Below, in pieces: positions 11,501 through 23,200 of a DNA stretch of 64,000 nt. The stretch lies in assembly GCA_013398015.1 (NCBI GenBank), contig VZRR01005745.1, positions 372,001 to 436,000 of the forward strand, given 5' to 3'. Each line of letters starts with the position of its first letter. The first letter of the stretch is position 1. Source of the stretch: Oreocharis arfaki (taxonomy: Eukaryota; Chordata; Aves; Passeriformes; Paramythiidae). Below the pieces are notes generated by a model, which had not been told where the DNA came from, made no database searches, and saw only the letters and a list, made by a program, of their open reading frames with translations. A program made the translations under genes and the position numbers.

Positions 11501-13197
11501 TCCACCTTTCTAACCAGTCTAGACAACAGGTGGTTTCAGGAAAATCTCTTCCATCAACCAGTTCATCAGATGGGCATGTGCCTAAAGGTGTACCTGCGTC
11601 TTTTGTTTCAAGTAAAGAACCTGGAATGATTTTGACTTTTAGTGGGGGAATTGGAACAGTTGCAAATGCCGCTAATGATAGTTCTCAGGTTTTAGGGGGA
11701 ATTGCATCCAGAGAATTTGGGAAAATAACCATATCAGCTTCAGAATTGAAGGGGGAAAATGACAGTTTTGGAAATACAAGAAGTTCCTGTAATGGGGAAG
11801 TATGCAGTACAGTAAATGACTCGTCGAATAGTATGCCATTCAAAGCACCTCTTGTAATTACAAGCTCATCAGAGTCATCTGTGAAAGCAACTACTTCTGT
11901 GAAGGTGTTACCAGAGCACCAGGATGCTGTCTTTGGTTCTTTGGAGTTAGTAAAGCAACAAGAAATTAAACAGGAACAACATGTTTATGCACTTTCACCT
12001 GGTGAACAGCAGGGAGTTCTTCTGAAATGTATGACACCAAACAAGCCTGTAGTTCACAAACCAATTTTTTTTCAGGATAATGCTCATCAACATTGTCAAC
12101 CAAAGAAAACTGGAGCCATGCAACAACAGCTTTTGCTGAAAATTAAGACTCCTACTTCAGATACACTGTCTGATACCACTCAGTCAGTAAGCAACTTGGT
12201 GCCCTCACTGGATAACTTGCAGTTCCTTACTCCTGCACTAGCACAGAAACAAACTAATCTTAGTTTTAATGATGCCTTAAACTTACCAGGTGGGTTAATG
12301 CCAGCAAATGCCTCTTTGGCAAGCTCTAATCCAGCATGTTGTATTCCTCCTGTAGAACCTGTGTATTCTGCTAAATCTGCAGGGACACAGTTGCAAAATT
12401 GTTCTATTGAGAGTATGCAAGTAGTAACTGCTAACAAGAGGAATAACTTTGGTTGTCAGAAATCCACATGGAGCAACCAAAACAGAAATGCAAAAGTAAA
12501 ACCTAGTTTAAAACAAGCTGGGTCTAAAAGTTCAGGAACTGTGAGTGTGCAAAGAAACAAGAATTTCAAACGTAAAAGGAAGGGTAGTTGCCCAGAACCT
12601 CCTAGAAAGAAAGTAATGTTGCACAGAAAGTGTAAGGAAAAGAATCAGGCTGAAACTGTTAGTGAATCAGGTAGCCCTTACAAACCAAGGGCATCAAAAA
12701 AAACTGTGAGGACTTTGAAATTACTCCCTTTTAATTCTAACCAGCTTGTAAAATGCCCCCGGAGAAATCAACCAGTTGTTGTGCTTAATCATCCTGATGC
12801 AGATGTTCCAGAAGTTGTAAATGTAATGAAAACCATTGCTAAATTTAAGGGACATGTTCTTAAGGTTTTATTGTCAAAAAGAACTGTTGAAGCTCTTCTT
12901 CAGCCAGAGTTCTGCAATCCTTTGGATGTAACTACTGATGGTTTTTCTCAAAAAAGGTACAGGACAATTAAACCCATTATCCCTGTAAAAGAAAGATTTG
13001 TCTTAAAATTGACACTGAAAAAGACTAGCAAAAACAATTACCAGGTTGTGAAAACTACCTCTGATAATACCTTGAAAGCTAAGTTTAGCTGCTGGTTTTG
13101 TGGTAGAATATTTGACAATCAGGATAATTGGGTAGGACATGGACAGAGGCATCTGATGGAGGCTACCCGAGATTGGAATTTATTAATGGAACGATGA
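8548..13197 (+). CDS. ZNF518A: Zinc finger protein 518A
   Basis: A 1,549-residue protein is encoded in one exon, as is usual for ZNF518A (human about 1,480 residues). Six C2H2-type patterns cluster near the N-terminus: C139/C142-H156/H161, C170/C173-H186/H190, C197/C200-H214/H219, C227/C230-H243/H247, C254/C257-H270/H274 and C282/C285-H298/H303. A seventh lies at the extreme C-terminus (C1515/C1518-H1531/H1535). Linkers are not the TGEKP type of KRAB-family proteins. Between them lie about 1,200 Ser/Thr/Asn-rich, probably disordered residues, then lysine/arginine-rich patches around 1,340-1,400 and a conserved-looking block before the last finger. The start has A at -3, and an in-frame stop lies 24 nt upstream. 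The product is expected to be a nuclear DNA- or chromatin-associated regulator. The paralogue ZNF518B is linked to the G9a/EHMT methyltransferases; extending that to this protein is inference. No frameshift or stop is seen. Confidence 0.95.
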   Translation: MSSEQELFFCGKKQISFLRHNAMQNFSTGITLKKELVSDPLSMTIQPAVLDVNLTYGLKNVKIELPKVNIPNEVLMKHEVDRFRKLFQCKQQTARKSLSLEKISGSNPNCSEGSHLQIKPEVQFEEGLNTAAKVLNFTCTKCKDNIRYSPNDLQKHFQLLHYGELPLYPCEMCSFSANDFQSFVQHRHIHRSPLVKCELCNDEQIYTLLALTKHFISMHCVNGHFRCEKCGFSTRDVGTFVQHIHKHKEIPYKCGKCHQENFTEEELQNHLLVHTSMFSFGCPYCSYSTSRKDYLLKHIIALHRDRFIAKEKLEKDKYEKRIVKTPAGLKLVLRRYKMGASKKAFWRRKKISSGSDSAGEENTQVLRSVNKIQTNAEELNQCVRDVEANEEKDQIKYTEKRHFVGGMLSATTAQYNKAGDGTSYGLGLLKNAVHGPTVLMVKNNKISVPANYSAKFMGFKMVDGKQHIVIKLLPTSKQNEYLLGQKLDPVKDGSATSLLRTADPCGLSSGATPHVTDQSTLKNNCVRPLTSPPFSCPAPHSGKIKVEKQNNSILNGRSVSETVAPSNIAVGKSPKYLPMKLDSAVPPHEEVTKVGTQSSISRGSFSPSSHPQVLPSAITNTLHYDPVKMPFFPELKMQDGGLNNSNGTDNLYYSTLVDSSNEGLLSFHNYSKMDSLDNPCSIWTSTDGRYKEFSKTGSFQNSRNEFASSYSESMKGLKAEKAVSAQSNINKTYEHINTKNNSVSFKSQSKCGVDSKCFTEDKLNGQQYLDTNLDQGFQNVAEKFQENASDCVNSFLMPKITSVFSLQSEQAANYLSPEINQLLQDVLKVKTTSQEESYSKTNNCVKLRSDKLLSGPETRNAACVRLKSSATACGFQRPPSNVDFHVCKGELNTRCSTNEGTCCGRERQTPKTSFDSHDVDKLSRTPGVGTLLKTHTDEFTQQLVKDKVLSAAQSPSSFSPVLPVLQEQKKALFVQSLPSRFFVPFHLSNQSRQQVVSGKSLPSTSSSDGHVPKGVPASFVSSKEPGMILTFSGGIGTVANAANDSSQVLGGIASREFGKITISASELKGENDSFGNTRSSCNGEVCSTVNDSSNSMPFKAPLVITSSSESSVKATTSVKVLPEHQDAVFGSLELVKQQEIKQEQHVYALSPGEQQGVLLKCMTPNKPVVHKPIFFQDNAHQHCQPKKTGAMQQQLLLKIKTPTSDTLSDTTQSVSNLVPSLDNLQFLTPALAQKQTNLSFNDALNLPGGLMPANASLASSNPACCIPPVEPVYSAKSAGTQLQNCSIESMQVVTANKRNNFGCQKSTWSNQNRNAKVKPSLKQAGSKSSGTVSVQRNKNFKRKRKGSCPEPPRKKVMLHRKCKEKNQAETVSESGSPYKPRASKKTVRTLKLLPFNSNQLVKCPRRNQPVVVLNHPDADVPEVVNVMKTIAKFKGHVLKVLLSKRTVEALLQPEFCNPLDVTTDGFSQKRYRTIKPIIPVKERFVLKLTLKKTSKNNYQVVKTTSDNTLKAKFSCWFCGRIFDNQDNWVGHGQRHLMEATRDWNLLMER

Positions 13198-13955
13198 CCA
13201 GTGAAGAAAATCAGTATCGTTCATTAAAGTTAAAATCAGTTGAATTAGGATACACAAGTCATTCTGTTTTGTATGTCAGTATTGTAACTGAGGTTGAAAA
13301 ATGATGCAAAGTGCTTGTGTTTTAAAAGAAAGAGCATATTCCCTATTGCCATCAGATTTGAGAAAGATCGAAGAACTTTGTGGTTTAAATGACTTGTAAC
13401 TAACTGCAAATACAATTCCACAAAAATATATATTATTTTTTATTACTGCTATCATGTGCTATATTTTTATTCTATAGAGTGAGTCTTCAGGGCTTTTGTT
13501 CTGTACATACTTAAAAATCCCTAAACATGTAAATATTTTTATACTTTTCAGTTACTTGGTATAATTCTTGCACAGAAATTACACCCCTCTCCCCAGTTTT
13601 TCAGTTCTGTGCATGCACTACTAAAACCAATTTTTAAAATCTTTTCAAATACACGCAGCTGTTATCCTGGGATTTTTGTTATTTTCACTTATTAGCTCTT
13701 GATTTTGTTTTTCAGGGATTGAACACTATTGTTAGCAAGTGCCTCAAAGATGTGAAGCAGTTTACATTATGTCGACTGTGTAACCATGGGTCCGTATAGG
13801 GCCATTCCCCCAACAGTTTCATTTAAACAAAGCCATATGTGAATGCTTTAAGCTGTATTGCTATGCACATGACACTTGTACTATTTCTGTGCAGTTTGTC
13901 TACTTTCTTAGTGAAGTATTTTTCATATAAATTAATAAAACATATGATTGTGTTA
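13198..13955 (+). other. ZNF518A: ZNF518A 3' UTR with poly(A) signal
   Basis: AT-rich non-coding sequence follows the TGA stop. A canonical AATAAA at 13,934-13,939 is followed by T/G-rich sequence, which would place cleavage near 13,955. Later alternative sites cannot be excluded. Confidence 0.5.
13934..13939 (+). terminator. ZNF518A: AATAAA polyadenylation signal, ZNF518A
   Basis: Exact hexamer about 740 nt after the stop codon with a GT-rich downstream region. It is the first canonical signal I found on the plus strand after the ORF. Confidence 0.5.
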
Positions 13956-16575
13956 ATACAGTGAGTCAGAATGAAATCAATTGAAAATATACAGTATATA
14001 TATTCATATTGTATATGGTGTTTAAGAATGGTGAACATTCCTAATCTGTATTGATTTTGTCACTATTAAATTTGCTATAACTTGTGTTTACAGAATATGA
14101 CTTGGAGCATTTATAGAAAATATTTCTGTCTTACTATGTCTGCCACAAACCCTGCAGGAAGGTCAGGATATGGAGAGGTGCAGAGCACTGTTTCAGGCCT
14201 CTAATTGCATTATAGTTTTATTTCAGGTGGATGTAATTTGTCACCATAATGACTATGCTTTCTGCTATTGCTTATTCAGATGTATTGCCTTTTGGGGCAC
14301 CAGGGGTTTGGCTGAACCATGGCTTGAGTTATTCTTCCCTTATTTTACTGGCCAGCAGGGTAGTGTTCTTAGGAGACTGCTTGCTTTCTGCTTTCAGTTA
14401 CAGAGATAATGAAGAGATACTACTCTTCACAGTCTTTATAGGAGGGCATGTAAACAAAAGACCTTCTCTTAGCCATAGTGACTGAGGCTATACATACAGA
14501 TGAAGGTCCTTATTATCCACAGTAATTATGTGTTGAGGCTTTGTCCTCTGGATTCGTAATGAACCTGTAGGCTAGAAGTTTCAGTCTTAAGTGGGATTGC
14601 CCTTACCAGATGGCTGGCACCTTTCGCCTAAGTATGGAGGTGTAAGCCAGCTTCCCAAAATATTGATGAGAAGACTGTCAAAATTGAATAGTAGGCTTGG
14701 AGAGGATTGGGACATTTAAATCTCTGGGGGTTTAGATTGTATGCAAGCCCAGCTGGTTTTCTGTTACTGTTTCCATAAGGTGAAAATGAAGACTGTTTGC
14801 TACTAGTGAAACAGGAGGAAGTCTTCCATGGATGTCACAGGCACATCACCACTAAGCTGAATTCAACTTATGTTTTAAAAAGTGTTAAAATTATTTAAAA
14901 ACAATTGCTTCAGTGGCTGGATAATTTTTTTTTCCTTGATACGTCTGTTGGCAGGAAGATGCACACTAGCCTTGTAGCTGGTGAGTTATATATGGGAGTC
15001 AGCTGAAGCAGTCAAGGCAGCATAGTTTGGGTGAATTACGATACAGTTGGTATGTGTTGTGTATCCAAACTGGATCATTTTATGCTGAACAATGGGCTTG
15101 AGCTCTGATCTTAATTTGGCTTGGAACTTTGGAGGAGACTGGTGTAGCGGTGATGAAGCAAGTCAGAAAGAAACAGCATTAGGAAAGGACAAAAACATGT
15201 TAAGATTTTTTGACTAGAAGGATCTATTGTCTGCCTCCGCTTGCTCTCCTGTAAACTGTGAAATTGAACCCATGAATTTTGGACATTGCCTTTGCCTTCT
15301 TTGGAAAAAATATATGTGAAGTTGTTTTCTAAACCTGCTTGGTGCAATTTCAGCAAGGATGACCAATTTTTATTAACAATTACTTAGCAATGAGGTAGAA
15401 ATTCTGCTATGGCATTAGGGGGTTTTTGCTATATTGACAAATCATGAGAGTGACAACTGTCACTTGAATTTTTTTCTAACTGGTTTGTTTTCCTATGAAT
15501 TTCCTATGAATTAAATGGTACTGCGAAAAAGAATGTTGTAAAGCTAGGAAATGTTGAAATAAGGTTGCTTTAGACGATCTTAATTCATTGTCATGTGTCA
15601 CTTTTTCCATGGACATCCATCTCATTCAGTGCAGAGAATTATGTCCCTCCCGACTAGTGATCTAATATATTGTTTCCCCACCCTTAATTATGTCCTCCTG
15701 TTATTTAGGGCATGTTGCTCAAGTACTGTTCTAAATATGTAGTTCTTTTTTTCTTATGAGCTTTTCCATAATACTTTGTTTGAGGTCTTAAGAGTTTGGC
15801 ATTTCTGCAAATTAGGTTTCAGAAAATCTCAAGTGGGACTTGACTGAAATTAAGATCACAATTAATTACCATCATTTTGGTTGAAGTGTTCTGACTGGTG
15901 TCGCAGTAGATGGTGCAGTAGAAGATGCAGGGACAATACATTCAGTTCTTCAATGAAATGTTCAGCTACTTTAACTGTATGAAGCCACCCTTTTACTGGC
16001 TGACTCCTGCAATGTTGGTGCATTTCTCAGCCTTTTCAGTAAATGGGGAAAGGTATCTTACAAATATCCTACGAACCACAGTCTTTCAGTACACAGCTAC
16101 AATTTATCCCTGAAGTATTGTGTGGACCAAGTGAAATACATAAATCCATATGGAAAAATAATCAGTGATCATATATTTAGTGCTTGTATTGTAATGGATA
16201 TAGCTATGTGTCAGGGTTGCACAGGTAACTTAAAGTGTGTTGATTTTGAGTGCTTGACTTTGCAACTAACATTTTAAAATAGCTTGTAACATTGCACATA
16301 GCAAGGTAAGAAACCTTAAATTGATTGTAGTGTTTTGGGACATACAAAAATAGGTGCAAACACAGGGTCATCAACCGTTTGTACAGTATTTGTGTTAGGC
16401 CTTGAAGAGGCCTATAATTTAGCCCATTGTGGCAAGATGTGTATTCATCAGTAAGTCATGGTTGCCCTTCCTCAGTAATTATAGTGTTTTAACTAAAAAT
16501 TTGTTACAGAGCTGTTGGTATGTGAGACTTTTTTTACAACACTTCCTAATAATCTCTGTTTGCTCCTGGTGCTTT
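13956..16575. other. Intergenic stretch between convergent genes
   Basis: No supported gene. Short frames on both strands lack recognisable domains. The region separates the ends of ZNF518A and BLNK and may include longer alternative 3' UTRs of either. Confidence 0.5.
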
Positions 16576-17170
16576 TGATTGAAGAAGGAATGTAGTTTTG
16601 TAACTTGTGTGTCTGAACACTTGGATTTTAGAGAATGCAAGTTCTTACTTCTTTCATGGAGTAACATTGTCAGGAATGATATGTAGTACTCGTTGTACTC
16701 TCTGTATCAGGTAGGCAGACAACACTTCTCCTTTGTACACTATTAAATATGATATTTTGCTCTGAGTTCTCAGACAAAAGAATTAGTTCATTTTTAGTTC
16801 TAGGTTTAGGGGTTTTTTGTGTATGGGTTTGGTGGTTTTTTTTGGTTGGTTGGTTGGTTTTGGGTTTTTTTTNTGATTGAAGAAGGAATGTAGTTTTGTG
16901 ACTTGTGTGTCTGAACACTTGGATTTTAGAGAATGCAAGTTCTTCTTTCATGGAGTAACATTGTCAGGAATGATATGTAGTACTCGTTGTACTCTCTGTA
17001 TCAGGTAGGCAGACAACACTTCTCCTTTGTACACTATTAAATATGATACTTTGCTCTGAGTTCTCAGACAAAAGAATTAGTTCATTTTTAGTTCTAGGTT
17101 TAGGGGTTTTTTGTGTATGGGTTTGGTGGTTTTTTTTGGTTGGTTGGTTGGTTTTGGGTTTTTTTTTTTG
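16576..17170. repeat. 297-bp tandem duplication around a single N
   Basis: Positions 16,576-16,872 are repeated from 16,874 onward, offset 298, with the only ambiguous base of the window (N at 16,873) at the junction. I see only about three differences: an A/G, a 4-bp deletion and a T/C. Both copies end in the same T/G-rich low-complexity tract. A near-identical copy joined by an N suggests two haplotypes placed side by side or a failed gap closure. A real recent duplication is the alternative. Confidence 0.85.
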
Positions 17171-17382
17171 GTTTGCTCTGGTTTTGGGGTTTTTTTTTTG
17201 CTTTTAGCTATTCAGTGAATGACAATTATATGGAAGAGAAATTAGATATCAATATCAAAGAAAGATATTGGGAGAGGTGTGTTGCTGTGTCTGTCAGGTC
17301 AGACTTGATATACCTGTTACCTGGTGCATACACATGATGGCATTAAGATGACTGCTGGTGCTGCAACAGCTGCACCTAGTCA

Positions 17383-17492
17383 CCATTTCCTACATTCTGT
17401 AATGGTTTTTCAATCCACAGCATTGGGCTTTTTAACACAGCCAGCTTCATCCTGAGCACCAACTTACTTTATGTCCAGAATGTAGGAAATGG
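17383..17492. repeat. Inverted repeat, 17-bp perfect arms
   Basis: ccatttcctacattctg at 17,383-17,399 is repeated in reverse complement at 17,476-17,492 with a 76-bp spacer. The match weakens outside the arms. It could be a degraded palindromic DNA transposon or a hairpin-forming region; no family is recognised. Confidence 0.6.
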
Positions 17493-19314
17493 TAACTTGG
17501 GACAATCCTATACCTGTAACTTGCTTAAACTTTTCTCCAGCTAAAACTGTATTTCAAAATATGTCTACACCAAAGTCCTGCCAAGCTGTAATAGACCTAG
17601 CTTGGGTATGGAAAGCACAGTAACCAGTCTGCTTCCTTTGTTCCTGTATAAAACACCAAGTGTAGTAAAGTAGGTGATAACATACTGGTGTGTTATGTGT
17701 GCGTGTTTTGGGGTTTGTTTTTTTTTTGTCCCCCCATGGAGCTGCCTTTTGTGCCTAAGAAGTTCTCATCTCAGGCTGATTGGATTATTTTGTAGAAGGT
17801 TATGTTGCCTATCAGCTCCCTGCCTTGTTTTGTTGTCAAAACTATAAAGTAGCCCTGTAATCACGTAGAACATGGATAAAAAGTAAAGAAGGGTTTGAGG
17901 GTGAAGGCAACTGGCCCGTTTATCTAGAGCATATTTGTTATTTGTAGGTCACCCACAATATTACATGTAGTGCTAAGCACTTGGAGCTGGGGAGCAGGAG
18001 CAGCAGTGCTTTAAAGTGCTCAGTGCTAATTGCCTTAAAAAGGTGATACCTAGTTTCTTGTATGGAAGTCTGTAGGTATACACTTGAATTTCCCTTGTTC
18101 ACGCTATTTTTTTCCCCCCAATTCTAGAATGATGGAGATACTGCACACTTAATTTGGAAAGCAATGTTTGAAGAGCCTAGACATTTTGAGGAGCAACACA
18201 GAAAGGTTAGCAGACAGACATTGTTAGTACTAAGTTTAAATACTGTGCAGTATGTGAGTGAAAGGCAAGGACTACACGAATGCAAAGGAAGTTAAATAGT
18301 CAGTGGCTACTTTTTTACAGAATACTTCCATTGATTACTGCTTGAAATAGGTTCTAAAGTGATGCTTGAAGTAGCTAAATAATACAATAGTACACATATA
18401 GACAGAGTAAATTAAGCATGCAGACACTACTAACTTCTGTGTTAATTTTGACACCTTAACTTGGCAATCTTAATGTTCTAAACATTTCAGTAGTATTAAT
18501 TGTATTAATAGAAAACTAATACCAATATTAGCAATATACTAAACATAGCCCTTATGTAGAACTGTGAACTGTCTGTCAGAGGTAGGCTTATGTAAAATCT
18601 GTATACATTGTTTTGTACTTGCCTGTGTCTCATTCACACTACATATGGGTAAATATTGCCTGTGTTGCAGAGGGAAGAAACTGAGATGCCTCAAGATATG
18701 TAGGTAGCCATGTGCTGAGCATCGTATTAGCATACAGTTCTTTCTAGAAGAGAGGTGCATTACTTTTAGAAGCAATTGATCAAAAGCACAAGAAAATAGT
18801 TGCAGAATACAGCTACACTATGGCCCTTAAGTGACTTGCTGAGACTTTGCAAGTCTTGACTCAGTCTTGCCTTTAATGCCTTGAATGTAATCCTAGAGAA
18901 CACTCCCTAATTTGGAATAAAAAGAACAAACCAGGTGTGTATATAAAGTGTCAGTTTTAGAAAATACCTTTATGATGGATGAGTCTTCAGGTCCAGTGAA
19001 ATCAAACACCTCTAGAACTAATTAACAATTGCTCCTAAAAGTTTTTCACTTGTTCAATTTATACATTCATGAAATTAATTTTCACCACTTGAACATTTGT
19101 GGAAGTTTACTTTGTTCACAATAATACAAGTAAGTAAACCACTGTGAGAGAACAGGTCTGAAAAAAGTGGGGTTTTTTTCTGTGTGTATGTCCATAAACA
19201 GCAATTCAGCAAGAACTGAGTAGGTAATTAGTTCAGCAATGCAGCAGTGCACCTGGGTCACCAACAGTAGGGAATTTGAAGACAAAAGATATGAGAGTCA
19301 TTAAGGCAAATATG

Positions 19315-19339
19315 AGTGTGTGTGTGTGTGTGTGTGTGT
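19315..19339. repeat. (TG)n microsatellite
   Basis: About 12 TG units in an otherwise non-repetitive intergenic context, just beyond the BLNK 3' end. Confidence 0.9.
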
Positions 19340-19515
19340 ATGAGATAAAGCTGTAAAAAGAGATACTGTTCATAACAAATTGTGAAGGAGCACATACAAA
19401 TATATACATTAAAACATCAACAGTAGTGAATTGATGCTTTCTTGCTGGAAGGGTGCCAAGAAATGCAGTCCAGCAAAGTCTCCATACACTACTAGAGTTT
19501 ATGGTATTTTTGAAT

Positions 19516-20120
19516 TTTATTTGTACATTTGAAAATACAAACAAAATATCAATGAAACAGGGTGAAGCTGAGGGAAAGTACAACACATGTCCATAAATCT
19601 AAAACATTCAGGTGGATTTATTGCCACTAATCACAAAGTACAGTCCTATTTTCAACTTGTGCACAGTGGTACATTAGGTCAAGTTGCTCTAATTTCTGGA
19701 CCTGTGCACTTTACAAAGAAATTGCTAAAAGCAATGATATGTGGTAAAAATAAATTGAAGGAGTAGATTACTGTGGGTATTACCATTTTTAAAATGAAAA
19801 TGTCCTCCAAGAAATCTATCCTCAAATAGCATTCAAAGGACCAATGAGGCTGTGGTTTGCAGTTGTTCTTCACGTGACTTTGGATACCCGTGTTGGCGCA
19901 GATGACAGTGTATCTGCTTTGGCTTCTCGTGTTAAATGTGAACACTTTCCTGATAACAGTGACATGGGGTTGAACTCTATGAAGTTCATTTCTTACTACT
20001 CTGTAGGTGCTCTTAAAGAGTGTTTCCCATTATTTTGGATTTTCTTTTAATATCTTGTCCATGTCTGGGTACGTTGAAAGAAATGATTAAAGAAGTCTTC
20101 ATTTTAGCAGTTCAGTTTGA
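19516..20120 (-). other. BLNK: BLNK 3' UTR
   Basis: Non-coding sequence following the BLNK stop codon on the minus strand. Minus-strand AATAAA hexamers occur at 19,617-19,622 and 19,516-19,521, so the transcript probably ends at about 19.5-19.6 kb. The exact cleavage site is inference. Confidence 0.5.
19617..19622 (-). terminator. BLNK: AATAAA polyadenylation signal, BLNK
   Basis: Reads tttatt on the plus strand, 500 nt past the BLNK stop. A second copy lies at 19,516-19,521. Confidence 0.45.
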
Positions 20121-20240
20121 TTAAGAAACTCTTACAATATGTTTCAGTTTTGTTGAGTCTTTTGTGTTGTTTTGGCTGTCAATTAGAACCAAGGAGGTGC
20201 GCTGATGATTCTCTACTATTTCAGCAACACTGTCAAAGCG
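20121..20240 (-). CDS. BLNK: BLNK exon 22: end of SH2 domain and stop
   Basis: Encodes residues 499-537 and TAA at 20,121-20,123. It begins [12 protein letters not shown] and ends KLKHIVRVS, matching the conserved BLNK tail, which includes [14 protein letters not shown]. The acceptor is ttacccag and the phase is 0. Confidence 0.96.
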   Translation of the reverse strand, partial: RFDSVAEIVENHQRTSLVLIDSQNNTKDSTKLKHIVRVS

Positions 20241-23200
20241 CTGGGTAAAGAAAACAAAAAATAATTAGTGTTGGATTCCTTTAATGCTAAATATTGACAG
20301 TAATCACTGCATCTTTTTGTCTTTGCTTCTCACATAATTGAAGAGAGTTAAGCTACAACTGTTACCAAGTGAGATGCTCTGCCTTTTAGTGAGAGCACTG
20401 ATCCTTGTCTCAGTTCTGATTTTAGTCATAAACAGATTAGATTTGGACAATAGAAGATATTACAGGCACCAGCTGTCTCCTCCTTTCCATTTGTCATTGC
20501 CACCTGCACAAATGGAACCACTGAGTTTGCTATGGGCCACAGTGAACCGACACTTCATTTTACCGTAATGAATAGTAGGCTGTAGACTGGCTGCTCAGAA
20601 GCTGTGACGGGAGGTTCAGCCACCTCAGAGGAAAGGCTGTCTGCAGCAGTAACATGGTACAGGCAGCCCTCAATGAGAACTGTTCTAGTTACACAGTTTT
20701 AATGTTTGTCACTGTAAATTAATATCCAGAATCTTCTAGGTCTGTTGCTTTTACTTTTGGTCTTTGGTCAGATAAAGACTTTGGACTATCTGTTTATCCT
20801 GAGGTCGTTTTTTTTAACCCTTTGTTGAAGACCAGGTGACCTCTGGGCTATTATATGTTCTGTAATCTTGTAGCTGGTGCCTGGGAGGCAGATAATTAGG
20901 CTACGGCAAGCCCCCTTTCACATTGCTGAAAAGCCTACTCTATGCAGTGATAACAAACTGTTTTTATTGGTATTTGTGTTTCAAGTTTCTGTTTTGCTAT
21001 CAGAGTAATTACCTGTGTGGCAGAGTAGCCAACCAGTTATCTTTTCACTCCAGAGCTAGACTTTAACATTTTCTTTATGTGAAAACAGTATTAACAGTAA
21101 TGTCATTCTCATTTTTGATAGTGTTGGGGGTTTTTGGGTTTTTTTTTGAGCATGGCTGTTCTTCCTTTGCAATTTTCCAAGAAACTTATCTAGAGTCTTA
21201 GAAGGTAAATGGAAGACTATAAACAGTCAGAAAATTTATCTAGCAGCTGCAGCCCTTATCCTGTTAACTTTATTCAAAATAGCTCTATGAGTATGTTTTA
21301 AATTTGATCTGTGGTTTTAGTTACAGTGTACAAGAGTTAACATTACACTGGTTTCTCTAGCTTGACAGAGCAGTCATTATAAAGGGTGTATTTTTATCTT
21401 CATACATGAAGAATCTTTTTGGTCATAGTGCAATATATCTTAGTCATTGCTCTTAAAAGGTATATAATTGAAAACTGATAGGAAGAATATCCCCACATCA
21501 TCTCACCTCTTCACCACTTTTTTCTCTGCCCAGTGCATATTGTCTTGTTGATTCAATAAATCGTATAGGAACGTTGTACACTCTTCTGTTGTAAAACACA
21601 ACCAGTGTATATGGTTGCCGTGAGTCCTGTCCAGAACTCTTCCTTATTAGAAAAGATCCATCCTAAAAAGAGAAAAGTAGTCCGTGTATTTGGCTCATTT
21701 CTTTCCAACAGTGTAGTTGATTTTGGCCTAATTTTTTGATTTATATTAGCATTAAACCCTTTTCTCCCATTAGAAAAACAGAATAGCAGCAGATGAGAAG
21801 TAGCATGTATTTCTGCTAGCAGTGGCTTATGAGGCTGTCATTTATGGATCACCTTTACTGCTGCCTATTCTCTCTCAACCAGACAGAAAAAGAAGAAATA
21901 AATACACAGTGGCAGCCATCTGTTGGGGTCCGCAGATATTCAGGGAATAGTTTCTGTCAGAGGCAGTAGCTAGGCAAGAAAGCAGGGAGAAGTGGAGATA
22001 CCATTTCTCCAGAGCTGTAAAAAGCACTCGGCACACACTCAAGCACCTGCACTCCTGACCCTGTAGCCCTGTGCTCACTAACTCACAGTAGCCTTCACCT
22101 GGTGATAGCCCCCATGCTCTGCCCCTTTATCCTGCTCTGTGGACTTAGGCAAGAGTGGAAACGTACTTGATGCTGGGGATGCAACTCTACATTCTACTCT
22201 TGCCTACTGTGACACCAGATTTTGTACAAAGAATAGTTGAGAATTCAAATTCTACAACTACTTAAATGCACAGTGTTGCTATTTCAAAATGCATAGCAAC
22301 ACCAGCCTTTCCAAAGAGCTGTTTTCACATGAGCCATTGGACAGTGGTGGAGACCACTTAAAAGTCACTGGGCTTTGCATTTCTTTTAAGAGGTATGCAT
22401 GAGCTATCAGATATTCCTCAGCCCTCTAGTCTGTAGTAGCTTTCTTTGCAGTGCTTTGGTCTTTGAATTACCCTAATGCAACTTTGTCTTGCAATGAAAG
22501 CCAGAGTTAACTAATGTCACCACAATAATTTCAGGTTTGACAGTACTTGGATGGCACAGTAGTTCTGACCTGTTCAGAATGCAACTGATGCTCTTAGAAT
22601 ATTTCTGGTTGTCTTTTTTGTTTGGTGGTTGGTGTTTTTTTTTTTTTTTTTCCTTTGTGTTTGTTTGTTTGTTGGGTTTTTTTTGTTTGTTTGTTTTTAA
22701 TTGAAGGTTTGCGGTTTTTTCCCATAAAACAGACATTTTTTTAAACTGACCTACCTTGTTTGATCGGTACAATGCATCTTCTGCCATCTTCCTATCACAG
22801 GTAGCAGCATACCATGCTTTACTGTGAACACCAGCATCCTAAAAAGAGAGGAACAGTGTTTCACCTGTAAAATAATAATGATAATAATAAAGAATATGGC
22901 CTGTAGGGGAGTTACCGTGAAATAATGTCAGCTGTGAAGAACGAAAATGCAGAAAACACAGAGTTTAAAAAAGTCTTTGCCAGGAGTTCACTGTCAATTG
23001 GACAGAGGTAGGGTGAAGAAAAACTAGAGTGTCAAAAGCGTGGTAACAGATTTGTGATAGAAGGCTGATAAATGACAAAAGAGAGGTACCCTGAGAAAAA
23101 GCAGTCAGTTTCAACTGTAGGATAGTTTTCAAGACAGAAGTTATTCCAGTAGAATTTAAAGAGGAATAAATGTTGAGGAATGTTGAAGAATAAACAGATC

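Larger units (their letters stand above)
17171..19515. other. Intergenic stretch upstream of the BLNK 3' end
   Basis: No gene recognised. It holds T/G-rich low-complexity patches, a 17-bp inverted repeat (17,383-17,492) and a TG microsatellite (about 19,315-19,339). Confidence 0.5.
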
